Below the pieces are notes generated by a model. That model did not search any database, had not been told where the DNA came from, and saw only the letters and a program-made list of their open reading frames with translations. 64,000 nt of DNA from CAYGLF01 sp964350945 (GTDB lineage Bacteria > Chlamydiota > Chlamydiia > Chlamydiales > JAAZZY01). Of the stretch, positions 43,591 to 52,877 are shown one piece after another (position 1 is the first letter of the stretch; each line of letters opens with the position of its first letter). The translations under genes were made by a program, and so were the position numbers. The stretch is taken from the NCBI GenBank assembly GCA_964350945.1, contig CAYGLF010000003.1, forward strand, positions 186,001 through 250,000, given 5' to 3'.

Positions 43591-44427
43591 TTAAGGCAGG
43601 GGCTCTTCAACCAACTCAAAATGTTTGCTTTGAGCCCATCTTTTTAAAAAAGTTTTAAAATCATCTGCTTCATAAGATATTTGGGGAGTGCTTGTGAGTT
43701 TATAGGCGCCCAGCATAAACTTATTTGAAGGCATCTTTTCTAATCGAGCAGCTCCAATAATCTCAGTTCCTTGATACCAAACAAAGTGATACTTTGAGTC
43801 GATCTTTTGGTTGTTATCGAAGCTAATATGTTGATGATCATTACTATATGGAATTTTTAAAAGCTTATAATAATCTTCCCATTCTTGCTCGTGCATACAA
43901 AAGCTAGCATAAGATCCTTTATACCCCGCTTGTTGTAATATCTTTTTAATAAACTTGTTTTTCCCCAAGTTGTAACCGCTGAAACAATCCACTACTTTGT
44001 TGTGATTGTGAGCCTCGAGTAGGAGATTTTTTTTCAATTGAGCATACTCTTCTTGCACTAAGGGATGTGCTCTTAGATAATCTCTAAAGGTTAAGTTTAA
44101 AGCAATAAACCCATTTCCCTTTTCAACCACATGCAAGTTGAATTTCACGGGATGTCTTTTTGCGAAATAATAGCGTAAGGGAAGATTAAGCTCTCCTCCA
44201 AATGAGTAGCCGTGATCTTTTAAAACCTGTGAACTTTCAAGCTTGTCTACCACACAAAGAATGTCAATTTTCGGCTTGGCAATCATCCCCTCAATAGAAG
44301 TAGATCCAATATGTTCAATTTGCTCGGCATGATAACCTAAAGCATCTGCCAATACTTGGGACTCTTTGTTATAAAAAGCGGGCCAAAGAGGGTCATAGGG
44401 CGCTAGAATAATGGGTTTATTTTCCAT
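43591..44427 (-). CDS. GrpB family nucleotidyltransferase-like protein with extra C-terminal domain
   Basis: From the ATG at 44425-44427 the protein begins MENKPIILAPYDPLWPAFY and has the GrpB core: EHIGSTSIEGMIAKPKIDIL (the G-S-T-S and D-I-L nucleotidyltransferase signature) and F-N-L-H-V-V. GrpB covers about residues 1-170. The last 105 residues (YHFVWYQGTEIIGAARLEK) look like a GNAT-type acetyltransferase fragment. Fusions of GrpB with a GNAT domain are known. An upstream extension of 21 codons to 44490 is likely spurious. Confidence 0.75.
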   Translation of the reverse strand: MENKPIILAPYDPLWPAFYNKESQVLADALGYHAEQIEHIGSTSIEGMIAKPKIDILCVVDKLESSQVLKDHGYSFGGELNLPLRYYFAKRHPVKFNLHVVEKGNGFIALNLTFRDYLRAHPLVQEEYAQLKKNLLLEAHNHNKVVDCFSGYNLGKNKFIKKILQQAGYKGSYASFCMHEQEWEDYYKLLKIPYSNDHQHISFDNNQKIDSKYHFVWYQGTEIIGAARLEKMPSNKFMLGAYKLTSTPQISYEADDFKTFLKRWAQSKHFELVEEPLP

Positions 44428-44648
44428 GCGATAAGGCAAGCCAAATGTAAAAATGCTTAAAATTATAGCTTGAGGATCCTTATAAAACAAGGCGGGCTAT
44501 CTGCTTGAAATTATCCTAAAAAGTCTTGTTTCGTGGAAATTCTACTTTTTGAGTGATATCTAGAAAAATTAGTTTATCTATTTTAAATAGATAAGATTCT
44601 ATGTTTTAGAGAGGGTTTATCTGATACAATTTTTTAGTTGCCAGTAAC

Positions 44649-45248
44649 TCATGAGTCATAAATCGAAAATATCTCTGAATTTGCTATTGAACTTAGTGAG
44701 CTCCAGTAACTTCTATAAGTGCTGGGGCTGTTCTTGGTAACTTGAAGCGTCATGGTATTTAAGTAGCTTTTAGGTGTTTGGTTTTTGGGATAGGACTCTA
44801 CTTTGTAACTCGCTGTAACCTCTACTCCAAAATCTCTAATTTTAGAGACAAATTCACTCATAAAGTTTGGATGATTTGTCACTGTATAGTTTTTCGAAAA
44901 CATGTGAGTTAGGTGATGTTTTTTAACAACGTCTTTATATTGTTCTGGCGGGTCATTTTCAGTAGAGAGACACCATGTTTTTAAGCTGCATCCAACAGCA
45001 ATAGACAACTTTTTTTTATCGACAAGCTCTTGAAAAGCGGTGTCAAAAATTTCTTCGAGTTCAACGCTTCTTTGCAACCTTTTGTACTTCAATTTTTTAG
45101 AGGGTGACACCGGGTATTGGTCAATTTGGTGATGTTCATACCAAGCTTCTACGGATTGATAATCTTGAAAGTGAGGTGGGGAGGGCGATCTACTAGGTGT
45201 TTGCCATGAAGAAATGGTACTAGTAGATGAGAAAGGTGAAAATAGCAT
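44649..45248 (-). CDS. Hypothetical protein with Ser/Pro-rich N-terminus
   Basis: The 199-residue protein starts with a Ser/Thr/Pro-rich stretch (LFSPFSSTSTISSWQTPSRS) resembling a type III secretion leader, then a basic helical segment, then a mixed alpha/beta part. There is no Sec signal or membrane helix. It is flanked by non-coding gaps of over 100 bases on both sides, so it is probably a single-gene unit. No family is recognised. A secreted host-directed role is possible but unproven. Confidence 0.5.
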   Translation of the reverse strand: MLFSPFSSTSTISSWQTPSRSPSPPHFQDYQSVEAWYEHHQIDQYPVSPSKKLKYKRLQRSVELEEIFDTAFQELVDKKKLSIAVGCSLKTWCLSTENDPPEQYKDVVKKHHLTHMFSKNYTVTNHPNFMSEFVSKIRDFGVEVTASYKVESYPKNQTPKSYLNTMTLQVTKNSPSTYRSYWSSLSSIANSEIFSIYDS

Positions 45249-45349
45249 TTAAGGCAGATGTGTGTTATAAAATGAGCTCAGAATCTACATAAGAGGCCAG
45301 AAAAAGTCAATTCTCAGGTAATTTTAGTCATTGATTTTAATAAGTTTTT

Positions 45350-46597
45350 TCATTGGGTGGAGTTTCCAGCAATGTAACCAGTAGTCCACGCATTTTGAAA
45401 ATTAAAACCGCCCGTGATCCCATCGACATCTAAAATCTCTCCTGCAAAAAACAGACATTTACAGCACTTACTTTCCATCGTTTTGAAGTCAACTTCTTTA
45501 AGGCGCACTCCTCCGCAGGTGACAAACTCCTCTTTGTGGGTTGTTTTCCCTTGGATGGAGTACTCATCAGCGCTAATCATTTTGGAAAGCTCAAGCAGCT
45601 CTTTAGATGAGATGTCGCTAAGGCGTTTTTGATCGATTTTCACAAATTGCTTCAGAAAGGTTTTCCAAAAGTTTTTTGGAAAGTTAAATAAGTTTTCTGA
45701 AATTAGCATTTTTTGTGGTTTGCTTTCTTTTAGTTTTTCAAGATGCTCTAAAATCAAGTTTTGAGAAAGGTTAGGCAGCCAATGAATGGAAATTTTAAAT
45801 TGGTAGTTCTTTTCATGCAAAATGCGGGCTCCCCATGCAGAGAGTTTCAAAACCGCCGGCCCACTTAATCCAAAGTGGGTGATGAGTAAAGGACCTCTTT
45901 GGCTAAGCTTCGTATCTTTGATTTTAACTTCAACATCTGCAAAAGAAATTCCACTTAAAGGAGCGAGAGGGGAGTTTGGCATGTTGAAAGTAAATAAAGA
46001 GGGGACTAAGGGCTCTATAGCATGTCCAAGCTCTTGAGCCCATTGGTGACCTGCGGGACTGCTGCCAGTTGCAAATATTAGATTTTGAGTGCTTATATCC
46101 AACCCCTTTTTAAAAGATATATAAAACCCTTCATCTATCTTAGTAACGCTTTCAATTCTTCTTTGTGTGTGAACCTCAACGCCAACTTCTTCGGCCTCTT
46201 TAAGGAGGCAGTTGATAATAGTTTCTGAGTTGTCTGAGATGGGAAACATTCTGCCGTCAGGTTCGGCTTTTAGCTGCACTTGCTTGGATTCAAACCATTG
46301 AATTGTATCTTTGGGTTGAAATCGAAAAAAAGGCCCAAGAAGTTCTTTAGAACCTCTTGGATAGTTTTGTACTAAAAGACGAGGTTCAAAACAGGCGTGG
46401 GTAACATTGCAACGCCCACCTCCTGAGATCCTCACTTTGGATAACAGGGCAGCGTTTTTTTCAATAATAGCAACGGCTCCTTGTGGGTGTTTCTTTTTAG
46501 CAGCAATTGCTGAGAAAAACCCAGCAGCCCCTCCGCCGACAACGACTACGCTGTATTTTTTAGATGGGCGTCTTCTTGTTGGTGAATCTGGATCCAT
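45350..46597 (-). CDS. HI0933/BaiN-type flavoprotein (NAD(P)/FAD-dependent oxidoreductase)
   Basis: The protein has the FAD Rossmann motif VVVVGGGAAGFFSAIAAKK, then SKVRISGGGRCNVTHA, which is diagnostic of the HI0933/YhiN/BaiN family, and a C-terminal FAD-closing G-E-I-L-D-V-D-G-I-T-G-G-F-N-F. The family includes BaiN, a bile-acid ene-reductase, while most members have unknown substrates. The start overlaps the stop of the upstream hydrolase-like gene by 52 bases, an unusually long overlap. It probably means the two genes are read from one transcript. Confidence 0.85.
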   Translation of the reverse strand: MDPDSPTRRRPSKKYSVVVVGGGAAGFFSAIAAKKKHPQGAVAIIEKNAALLSKVRISGGGRCNVTHACFEPRLLVQNYPRGSKELLGPFFRFQPKDTIQWFESKQVQLKAEPDGRMFPISDNSETIINCLLKEAEEVGVEVHTQRRIESVTKIDEGFYISFKKGLDISTQNLIFATGSSPAGHQWAQELGHAIEPLVPSLFTFNMPNSPLAPLSGISFADVEVKIKDTKLSQRGPLLITHFGLSGPAVLKLSAWGARILHEKNYQFKISIHWLPNLSQNLILEHLEKLKESKPQKMLISENLFNFPKNFWKTFLKQFVKIDQKRLSDISSKELLELSKMISADEYSIQGKTTHKEEFVTCGGVRLKEVDFKTMESKCCKCLFFAGEILDVDGITGGFNFQNAWTTGYIAGNSTQ

Positions 46598-47802
46598 GAG
46601 TTTAAAATACCTGTGTTTAAATGTAGCATTGCATCGAGGTTGTCTTTGGTGCCTCCCACCATAAGAGCTGTATGGTCAGTTTGTCGATTGCCCATAAATC
46701 TTGCGAGTACATCGGCGAGCGACTCATGATCATTGGTGGGTAAAAAATCATGAGTTATAGACCCTGTATGGGGGTGGCAAAGAAGCTGGTCATGCCTTGC
46801 TGCATGATGTGCCAAAGGTGTTGTGTAAGGAACAACAAATGAGCCACTAAAAACTTTTCCAGCCACCTTTTTAAGGCGCTCAAAGTAACCTGGAGAGTAG
46901 TCTCCTACTGTAAATCGTCTTCCTGTATCTGAGAAATAATGATCCAGCCTTGCTCTAATGTTGATGATGGTTTTTTCTTTGGCAAAATCGGGGTTTTTTT
47001 CTAAGTATTCTAGAAAGTGAGTCTCTGGATCCGCGTCTAAGTGAAAGCTTTGCGCTATCCAATGCAAAATATTATATAAAGGAAAAAGAGGGACTGAGGC
47101 AGGAGCCACTTTTCTAATAGAGGTTAAGGATCTATCTAAGATGATATTCTTAGGGAGCACATCTTCTCCAATGTCTTTGAGAGCATCAAGGGTGATGGCT
47201 CCAAGTGAGAAACAAAAGAGCGTGTCTAGGTGATAGTCTTGCTTCAACTTTTTCATAATCTCAACAGGGACCGTTCCCATCTCTTGTAAACTTTTGGGGT
47301 GCAAGGGAACCTTTTTACCATCAACGATTTCTGAGTTTTCATTCAGGCTTAATAAAATAAGTCGAAGCCCTCCCTGGTTTTGGCCAAAGTCTTTGCTTTG
47401 AACAAAGCGCAAATTGTAAATCAGTTCTCGAGATTCAGTTTGAATATGGCAGGGAATGTCATGGATTGTAAAAGCCATTTTAAGCTCATCAAAATGAGAG
47501 AAGGTGGGGACAGAGCCTCCAAGCGTTCCATTAAATATCTTTGTGAAAGTTCTAAAGTATTGATGAGTGGTTTTGTCCTCCATATAAGGGTCTAGGTGGG
47601 TGATCTCTTGACTTAAGGTGCCACTATTATAAAGAGCGCGTAAGGGAAGAAAAAAAACATCGAGGAGGGTGGTTGCAAGGCCAGAAAAATAGTATTGTGA
47701 ATAGTCATCTAGCTTGTCAATCAAGTCACTTTTAATCTTTATTTGGGGGGGGAGCTCAGAGGGTTTATGAATTGGACATCTAGGTTGTAAGTCAATAGTC
47801 AT
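46546..47802 (-). CDS. Conserved hypothetical, alpha/beta-hydrolase-like, paralogue of 7070-8266
   Basis: This 418-residue protein is a clear paralogue of the 7070-8266 product. Shared segments include LFCFSLGAITLDALKDIGED (nucleophile-elbow-like), S-L-T-S-I-R-K-V-A, L-D-A-D-P-E and PYTTPLAHHAARHDQL with the possible base histidine. It has a 20-residue longer N-terminus. No signal peptide or membrane segment is seen. The 3' end lies inside the start of the flavoprotein gene. I do not recognise a named family; an esterase-like fold is inferred from motif order. Confidence 0.55.
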   Translation of the reverse strand: MTIDLQPRCPIHKPSELPPQIKIKSDLIDKLDDYSQYYFSGLATTLLDVFFLPLRALYNSGTLSQEITHLDPYMEDKTTHQYFRTFTKIFNGTLGGSVPTFSHFDELKMAFTIHDIPCHIQTESRELIYNLRFVQSKDFGQNQGGLRLILLSLNENSEIVDGKKVPLHPKSLQEMGTVPVEIMKKLKQDYHLDTLFCFSLGAITLDALKDIGEDVLPKNIILDRSLTSIRKVAPASVPLFPLYNILHWIAQSFHLDADPETHFLEYLEKNPDFAKEKTIINIRARLDHYFSDTGRRFTVGDYSPGYFERLKKVAGKVFSGSFVVPYTTPLAHHAARHDQLLCHPHTGSITHDFLPTNDHESLADVLARFMGNRQTDHTALMVGGTKDNLDAMLHLNTGILNSWIQIHQQEDAHLKNTA

Positions 47803-48055
47803 AAATATAAGCTCATGTAAAATTAAAACATCTACTATATAGATTTTTTCAATTTAACAAAAGCTATAAGTTTGTATAAGTGACTAATATAGATAGTTTT
47901 CCCATCCCTCTGAATCCAGTGCTAGAGGAGTAATACGGTAGTGTAAAAGCTAAAGTCTGAATTTTCACTGAGGGTCTTAAACTATTTTTCTTTAGAATGC
48001 ATTATCCTTAGAGGGCTTGGTAACAGCGTTGCTAAAAGTTCGCTTAAGACTCATT

Positions 48056-49606
48056 TTAAGCTTTAGGTTTGTACTCTTTAAGATATTGTAAGGCTGCTTT
48101 AGCACTAGGCCGCTTGTACCACTGAGAATTTTTCATTTCAGTTACCAACAATTGAAAGGTTGCATTTTTGGCATCGCCGGGAGCTAAGGCTTTTAATAGA
48201 TCTTCAAAAACAACACCCATAGAGTAGATGTCCATTTTATAAAGCAACTCTTCTGCTTCATCTTTATGTTTTAATGCTTTAAACGCATTTCTATCATTGT
48301 CTAAACTATACCCTATAGAATAACTTATTGGTAGTCGAACCCCATTTGAATCTCCTAAATCAACAGCTCCACCAAAGTCAGCGATGACACATTCATGAGC
48401 TTCTGCAGTACGTCTTACCAAACAGTTTTGAGGTTTAATATCTCCATGAGCTATTCTGAGCTCTTGGAGCTTGACTAATCCTTCCAATAATTGCTCAGCA
48501 AAGGTAAAGATCTCATTTATTGATAACCTTTTTTCTTCGAGTAAAGAAGTTAAGTCCCCATCATAGGCAGGTGCTCTGTAAGACAACGTTGATGTTGAAG
48601 AGAGTTTTTCATCCTTTGAGTCATCGTAAGGTGCATCTTGAATACCAATCACTCCTTGCTTACCTTTGTGTATTTTACCTAAAAGGTCAATTTCATTTTG
48701 AATTTGGTGCTTAGCGGATTTTTTTAAAGCTAACTCTATGCGATTTAATTTTAGATGCTTATAAATCCTCATGTGTTGGTGGATAGTTTTTTCTGAAACA
48801 GAAACTGCTTTAATCGCTGTTGATCTATTTTTAGATAATTCTTCAAGTAGAACTACTGAACCGTTGGCTCCTTCTCCTAGTTTTTTTGATGTTGTTATGA
48901 GAGGCAGCTTGTCTCCATCTTGTGATGTTAAATCAAGAGTTATTTTTTTATCACCTGTATCTAGCTCGTAAGATTTACAAGTTCCCCTCGTGACCTCTTC
49001 CAATTTTCGGAAAGCAATCTCGTTAATTGCAGTATAAAGGCCGTGTTTAGGAAGTTTGGTGTGTGCAGAAAATTGAATACTGCGTCCATTATCACAAAGA
49101 TTTTTATCAGCTATAATCATGTTAAAAAGGAGATCTACTTTTTGTTGGGTTGCAAGCGTTTTCTCGTGAAAAGTCGTTATTAAAGTATCGACAGCATCAG
49201 AACCTTTTTTAGCAGCATCAGAACCTTTTTTAGCAGCATCAGAACCTTTTTTAGCAGCTTGAAGAATTTGATTTCTAGGAATCCCAATTCTTTTAGAGAG
49301 GCTGTTAATGTTGATGTAGATTGTCTTACCCTCGTGAGTGGATTTGACGAACTTATCTTTTAAGGTTGAAAGGACTAAGGATTTCATGCATCCATATAAC
49401 CCCTCCCCAATTTTTTCAACATAGACATGGAGTTCAGAGGTGTCATTTGCACCTACATCCCAGGGGCAAACACTTCCCTTTGGTAAAATTTGATGAGCTT
49501 TGAACTGAAGACGGGTCTTTTTCTGCCCCTCAAAGATCTTGCCCTCCCCTTCAGTCATTTTGGCATAGGATGCAGCTGCGGTAGAAATTGCAATATTTAT
49601 ATCCAT
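48056..49606 (-). CDS. Eukaryote-like protein kinase with novel N-terminal domain
   Basis: The kinase domain is in the second half: glycine loop LGEGANGSVVLLEE (Gly244), Lys266 in T-A-I-K-A-V, catalytic loop HGDIKPQN (Asp389, Asn394), and A-D-F-G-G (Asp410). It should bind ATP and phosphorylate protein, though the HRD Arg is Gly. Residues 59-109 form a domain shared with the 59619-60773 kinase (IYININSLSKRIGI). A run of three AAKKGSD repeats lies at residues 117-137. No Sec signal or membrane helix is seen. A GAGG/CAGG precedes the ATG. A secreted effector kinase is a fair inference. Confidence 0.8.
   Translation of the reverse strand: MDINIAISTAAASYAKMTEGEGKIFEGQKKTRLQFKAHQILPKGSVCPWDVGANDTSELHVYVEKIGEGLYGCMKSLVLSTLKDKFVKSTHEGKTIYININSLSKRIGIPRNQILQAAKKGSDAAKKGSDAAKKGSDAVDTLITTFHEKTLATQQKVDLLFNMIIADKNLCDNGRSIQFSAHTKLPKHGLYTAINEIAFRKLEEVTRGTCKSYELDTGDKKITLDLTSQDGDKLPLITTSKKLGEGANGSVVLLEELSKNRSTAIKAVSVSEKTIHQHMRIYKHLKLNRIELALKKSAKHQIQNEIDLLGKIHKGKQGVIGIQDAPYDDSKDEKLSSTSTLSYRAPAYDGDLTSLLEEKRLSINEIFTFAEQLLEGLVKLQELRIAHGDIKPQNCLVRRTAEAHECVIADFGGAVDLGDSNGVRLPISYSIGYSLDNDRNAFKALKHKDEAEELLYKMDIYSMGVVFEDLLKALAPGDAKNATFQLLVTEMKNSQWYKRPSAKAALQYLKEYKPKA
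49196..49258 (-). repeat. Three tandem 21-bp repeats inside the kinase gene
   Basis: The coding strand repeats a 21-base unit three times, giving three consecutive copies of A-A-K-K-G-S-D. The copies are essentially identical in nucleotide sequence, so the expansion is recent. The unit is a multiple of three and leaves the frame intact. Confidence 0.85.
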
Positions 49607-49914
49607 ATACCTGACCTCTTATTGTTGATTAGCTTCGCTTGCTTAATTATGCCTGTTTTTAAATTGTTAGTCAAGTAAAAATGCTTGTATTTAGCGATTT
49701 AGAGAAGTTTTGAGAGAAATTGCTTCACAGTCCTATAAAAGCGAGGACTGGAGGATTAAGGCAAAATGGCCCCTAATAGGGGATAATTCAAATTTTTTAT
49801 TTGAATATCAGCAAGCTTAGGACTTAAAAAAAATATTCTTAATATTTAAATGTATTTAAAGCTTTGATTTGTGGTAAACTACTTGGATTCAAATAACAAA
49901 ACATACGGTACCTA
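49607..49914. other. Intergenic region with upstream element shared with the second SulP gene
   Basis: This 308-base gap between the divergent kinase and DEAD-box helicase genes holds no convincing gene. Close to the helicase start it carries a 29-base block (49851-49879), 24 bases of which match a block upstream of the second SulP gene. Otherwise it is AT-rich with no clear structure. Confidence 0.4.
49851..49879 (+). repeat. 29-bp element upstream of the helicase gene, also found upstream of the second SulP gene
   Basis: The block begins TGTATTTAAAG and ends TGTGGTAAAC. The counterpart at 53962-53990 begins TGTATTTAAAG and ends TGTGGTAAAG. They match at 24 of 29 positions by my count. It may be a shared promoter element, or a scar of the duplication that made the two SulP genes. 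Confidence 0.45.
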
Positions 49915-51546
49915 ATGCCTTTTACAAAATTATCCCTCGATCCCCAAATTCTTAAAGCGATTGAGCAGGCGGGATACACAACGCCTTCGGCCATTCAAGA
50001 AAGAGCCATTCCAGAAATTCTCAAAGGGTCTGATATCAGAGGTTCAGCTCAAACAGGAACCGGAAAGACTGCTGCCTTTTTGCTTCCTTGCTTAAACCTT
50101 CTTCTTACTAACCCTGAAGGGAAAGGAAGAGGTCCTCGAGTCTTGATTGTTGTTCCAACACGCGAACTGGCCATGCAAATTAAGGACCAAGCGAAGAAGT
50201 ATAGCCGATGTATGAGACGTGTGCATACCGTTTGTATTAGTGGGGGAGTCTCTTACCATATACAAAGGCGAGAATTGTCACGCCCATGTGATATTTTAGT
50301 AGCAACTCCGGGTCGACTGATCGATTATATCGAGCAAGGGCAAATTGATTTTTCAAGAGTTGAGATGCTGGTGCTTGATGAAGCAGATCGCATGCTAGAT
50401 ATGGGTTTTGTAGAGCCTGTAGAGCAGATTGTTGCAACGATTCCACAAAACCGCCAGACGCTCCTTTTTTCAGCAACTCTTCAGGGAAGTGTTTTAAAAC
50501 TTTCTGAAAGACTTTTAAATAACCCTGTAGACATTATTATAGAGCCGGAGTTTGACAGCAAAGAGAACATTACCCAGCAAATTTACTACAGTGATAATCT
50601 AGGCCATAAAAATATGATGCTAGATCATATCCTCGAGCATGAAAATGAAGGCAAGAAAATTATCTTCACTGCAACTAAAAGACACGCAGATCAATTGGTC
50701 AATGAATTAAGTGACAAAGGTCATCGCGTATCTGCTTTGCATGGCGATATGAATCAGGGGCAAAGAACACGCACAATTAAAAAGCTTCGCGAAGGGAAAA
50801 TTGATATTTTGGTAGCGACAGATGTTGCTGCTAGAGGAATTGATGTGCAATCAATTACTCACGTTATCAATTTTGATTTACCGCGCTCTATCGAAGATTA
50901 TGTGCACCGTATTGGAAGAACTGGTCGAGCAGGAGCTTCTGGGATTGCTCTATCTTTTGCATCAATGTCTGAATCAGGCCTCGTTAAACGGATCGAAAGA
51001 TTTACAGAAAAAGAAATTGAGATAAAGACGATCCAAGGTCTAGAGCCCCAAAAAAGGCCTGCAGGATTTCGTAGCAAAGGAAAACGCACGAATAAATCAA
51101 ATTCTTACAAGCCACAGGGGTATTCGAATTATCAAAGTAAGAGGCCTTCTAAATTCGGCAAGCCAAGCTTCGGAGCTAACGGTAATAAATTCGGCAAACC
51201 AGGCCGTTCTCAGAGCTCTGGCGGGCAATTTGGAAAGCCGAGTGGAAATAGTTCTGGCGATTCTTTTGGACGTTCAGGCTCTCCAGAAGCTAATGGCAAT
51301 AAATATGGCAAGCCAAACTTTGACAAACCAAGCTTTGGGAACCGATCTGGAAATTCTTATGGACGACCCAGCCGCCCAGCTGCTAATGGCAACAAATTTG
51401 GCAAACCAAGCTTTGGCAGTGGGTCCGGGAACTCATTTTCAAAACCAAGTCGCCCAGGTGGCTCAGGGAATAAGTTTCATAAGCCAGGTAAATCGAATTC
51501 GAAATCTTCATTTGCAAGACCGAGTCGATCTAAAGCATCCCATTAA
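49915..51546 (+). CDS. DEAD-box ATP-dependent RNA helicase with repetitive C-terminal tail
   Basis: Residues 1-370 are a standard DEAD-box core: Q-motif, AQTGTGKTAAFLLP, PTRELAMQI, TPGRLIDY, V-L-D-E-A-D, S-A-T, and HRIGRTGRAGASGIAL. It unwinds RNA duplexes using ATP and resembles RhlE-type helicases. The last 150 residues form a low-complexity tail with many G-N-K-F-G-K-P-S-F-G type repeats rich in Gly, Asn, Ser, Lys and Phe, but without RGG motifs. Such tails bind RNA non-specifically and can promote phase separation. The start sits next to a block shared with the SulP copy. Confidence 0.88.
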   Translation: MPFTKLSLDPQILKAIEQAGYTTPSAIQERAIPEILKGSDIRGSAQTGTGKTAAFLLPCLNLLLTNPEGKGRGPRVLIVVPTRELAMQIKDQAKKYSRCMRRVHTVCISGGVSYHIQRRELSRPCDILVATPGRLIDYIEQGQIDFSRVEMLVLDEADRMLDMGFVEPVEQIVATIPQNRQTLLFSATLQGSVLKLSERLLNNPVDIIIEPEFDSKENITQQIYYSDNLGHKNMMLDHILEHENEGKKIIFTATKRHADQLVNELSDKGHRVSALHGDMNQGQRTRTIKKLREGKIDILVATDVAARGIDVQSITHVINFDLPRSIEDYVHRIGRTGRAGASGIALSFASMSESGLVKRIERFTEKEIEIKTIQGLEPQKRPAGFRSKGKRTNKSNSYKPQGYSNYQSKRPSKFGKPSFGANGNKFGKPGRSQSSGGQFGKPSGNSSGDSFGRSGSPEANGNKYGKPNFDKPSFGNRSGNSYGRPSRPAANGNKFGKPSFGSGSGNSFSKPSRPGGSGNKFHKPGKSNSKSSFARPSRSKASH

Positions 51547-51575
51547 CCAATTAATTTAATCATTCAGAGATTGTA

Positions 51576-52763
51576 ATGCTATCTCAGCTATTGGTTCATC
51601 TTCAAAAAAAATGGTTTTCTAATCCACGCAAAGATTTATTGGCAGGAGCGCTTGTAGCGCTCGCCTTGATTCCCGAAGCTATTGCTTTTTCTATTATTGC
51701 AGGAGTTGATCCTAAAGTAGGTCTTTACGCCTCTTTCTCTATGGCTGTTGTGATTGCCTTTTTTGGGGGGCGTAGCGCCATGATCTCAGCGGCAACTGGA
51801 GCAATGGCTCTTGTTTTAGTCTCTTTAGTTAAAAATCATGGGCTCAGCTATCTATTTGCGGCGACGATTTTAACGGGATTTTTTCAGATAATAGCAGGGT
51901 ACTGCAAGTTTGGTCACCTGATGCGTTTTGTTTCTCGTCCAGTAGTTACGGGATTTGTCAACGCCTTGGCTATTTTGATCTTTTTAGCGCAGCTTCCTGA
52001 GCTTTTTCAGGCGGGTTTTCAAATGTATTTGATGGTGGGCTTGGGGCTAGCCATTATTTATCTCTTTCCTCGTTTGACAAAAGCGATCCCTTCTCCTCTT
52101 GTTTGCATTGTTGCTCTTACAGCTTTGAGCATTATACTAAAGCTGGACCTAAGGACTGTTGGAGATTTAGGGGATTTGCCTAAAGCTTTCCCCACTTTCC
52201 TGTGGCCTTCGATTCCTTTTAATTTGCACTCTCTTTTAATCATTTTGCCTTATTCAGCTACGCTTGCTGTGGTGGGTCTTTTAGAATCTTTGATGACAGC
52301 TCAAATTGTAGATGAAATAACAGAGACGACTAGCTCGAAAACAAAAGAGTGTAAGGGGCAGGGAATTGCTAATGTGGTCACAGGTTTTTTAGGAGGAATG
52401 GCAGGCTGTGGGATGATCGGGCAAACGGTGATCAACGTCAAATCAGGAGCTCGCTCTCGACTCTCGACGTTATTTGCAGGCGCTTTCCTCCTCTTTTTAG
52501 TTCTTATTATGGGAAAGTGGGTGCAGCAGATTCCAATGGCAGCACTCGTAGCTGTCATGATTATGGTCTCAATTAGCACCTTTAGCTGGTCCAGCCTCAA
52601 GAATATCCACATAAATCCAAAAAGCGCCTCTTTTGTCATTGCAGTGACTGTTTTCGTTGTAGTCTCCACCCATAATTTGGCTTTAGGTGTCTTAGCTGGG
52701 GTCTTACTGGAACTCTTTGTCTTTTCTAAGAAAAAGCCTCTTTTTGTGAACGCTTCGAAGTAG
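51576..52763 (+). CDS. SulP family anion permease without STAS domain, copy 1
   Basis: The 395-residue protein has about 12 membrane segments of SulP type: DLLAGALVALALIPEAIAFS, ISAATGAMALVLVSLVK, then a G-F-V-N-A-L-A-I-L-I-F-L segment and CGMIGQTVINVKSGARSRLS. It ends directly after the last membrane segment and lacks the cytosolic STAS domain that follows in most SulP proteins. Anions such as sulfate or bicarbonate are usual cargo, but the substrate is unknown here. It follows the helicase gene by 29 bases, so the two may be co-transcribed. A paralogue lies at 54100-55281. Confidence 0.85.
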   Translation: MLSQLLVHLQKKWFSNPRKDLLAGALVALALIPEAIAFSIIAGVDPKVGLYASFSMAVVIAFFGGRSAMISAATGAMALVLVSLVKNHGLSYLFAATILTGFFQIIAGYCKFGHLMRFVSRPVVTGFVNALAILIFLAQLPELFQAGFQMYLMVGLGLAIIYLFPRLTKAIPSPLVCIVALTALSIILKLDLRTVGDLGDLPKAFPTFLWPSIPFNLHSLLIILPYSATLAVVGLLESLMTAQIVDEITETTSSKTKECKGQGIANVVTGFLGGMAGCGMIGQTVINVKSGARSRLSTLFAGAFLLFLVLIMGKWVQQIPMAALVAVMIMVSISTFSWSSLKNIHINPKSASFVIAVTVFVVVSTHNLALGVLAGVLLELFVFSKKKPLFVNASK

Positions 52764-52877
52764 GTTTTTTTGTTCAAAGTGTCAAATTATATTTGAATTT
52801 TTAGAGCTATTAACCTTAATAAAATCTTAATAGAAGATCTGTACTATTATGTCTATAAATCTTATTTTTAGGTTGTT

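Noticed and set aside
49196..49258. Regular repeats that could suggest a CRISPR array
   Set aside because: The 21-base units are contiguous with no spacers and are in frame within a coding region.
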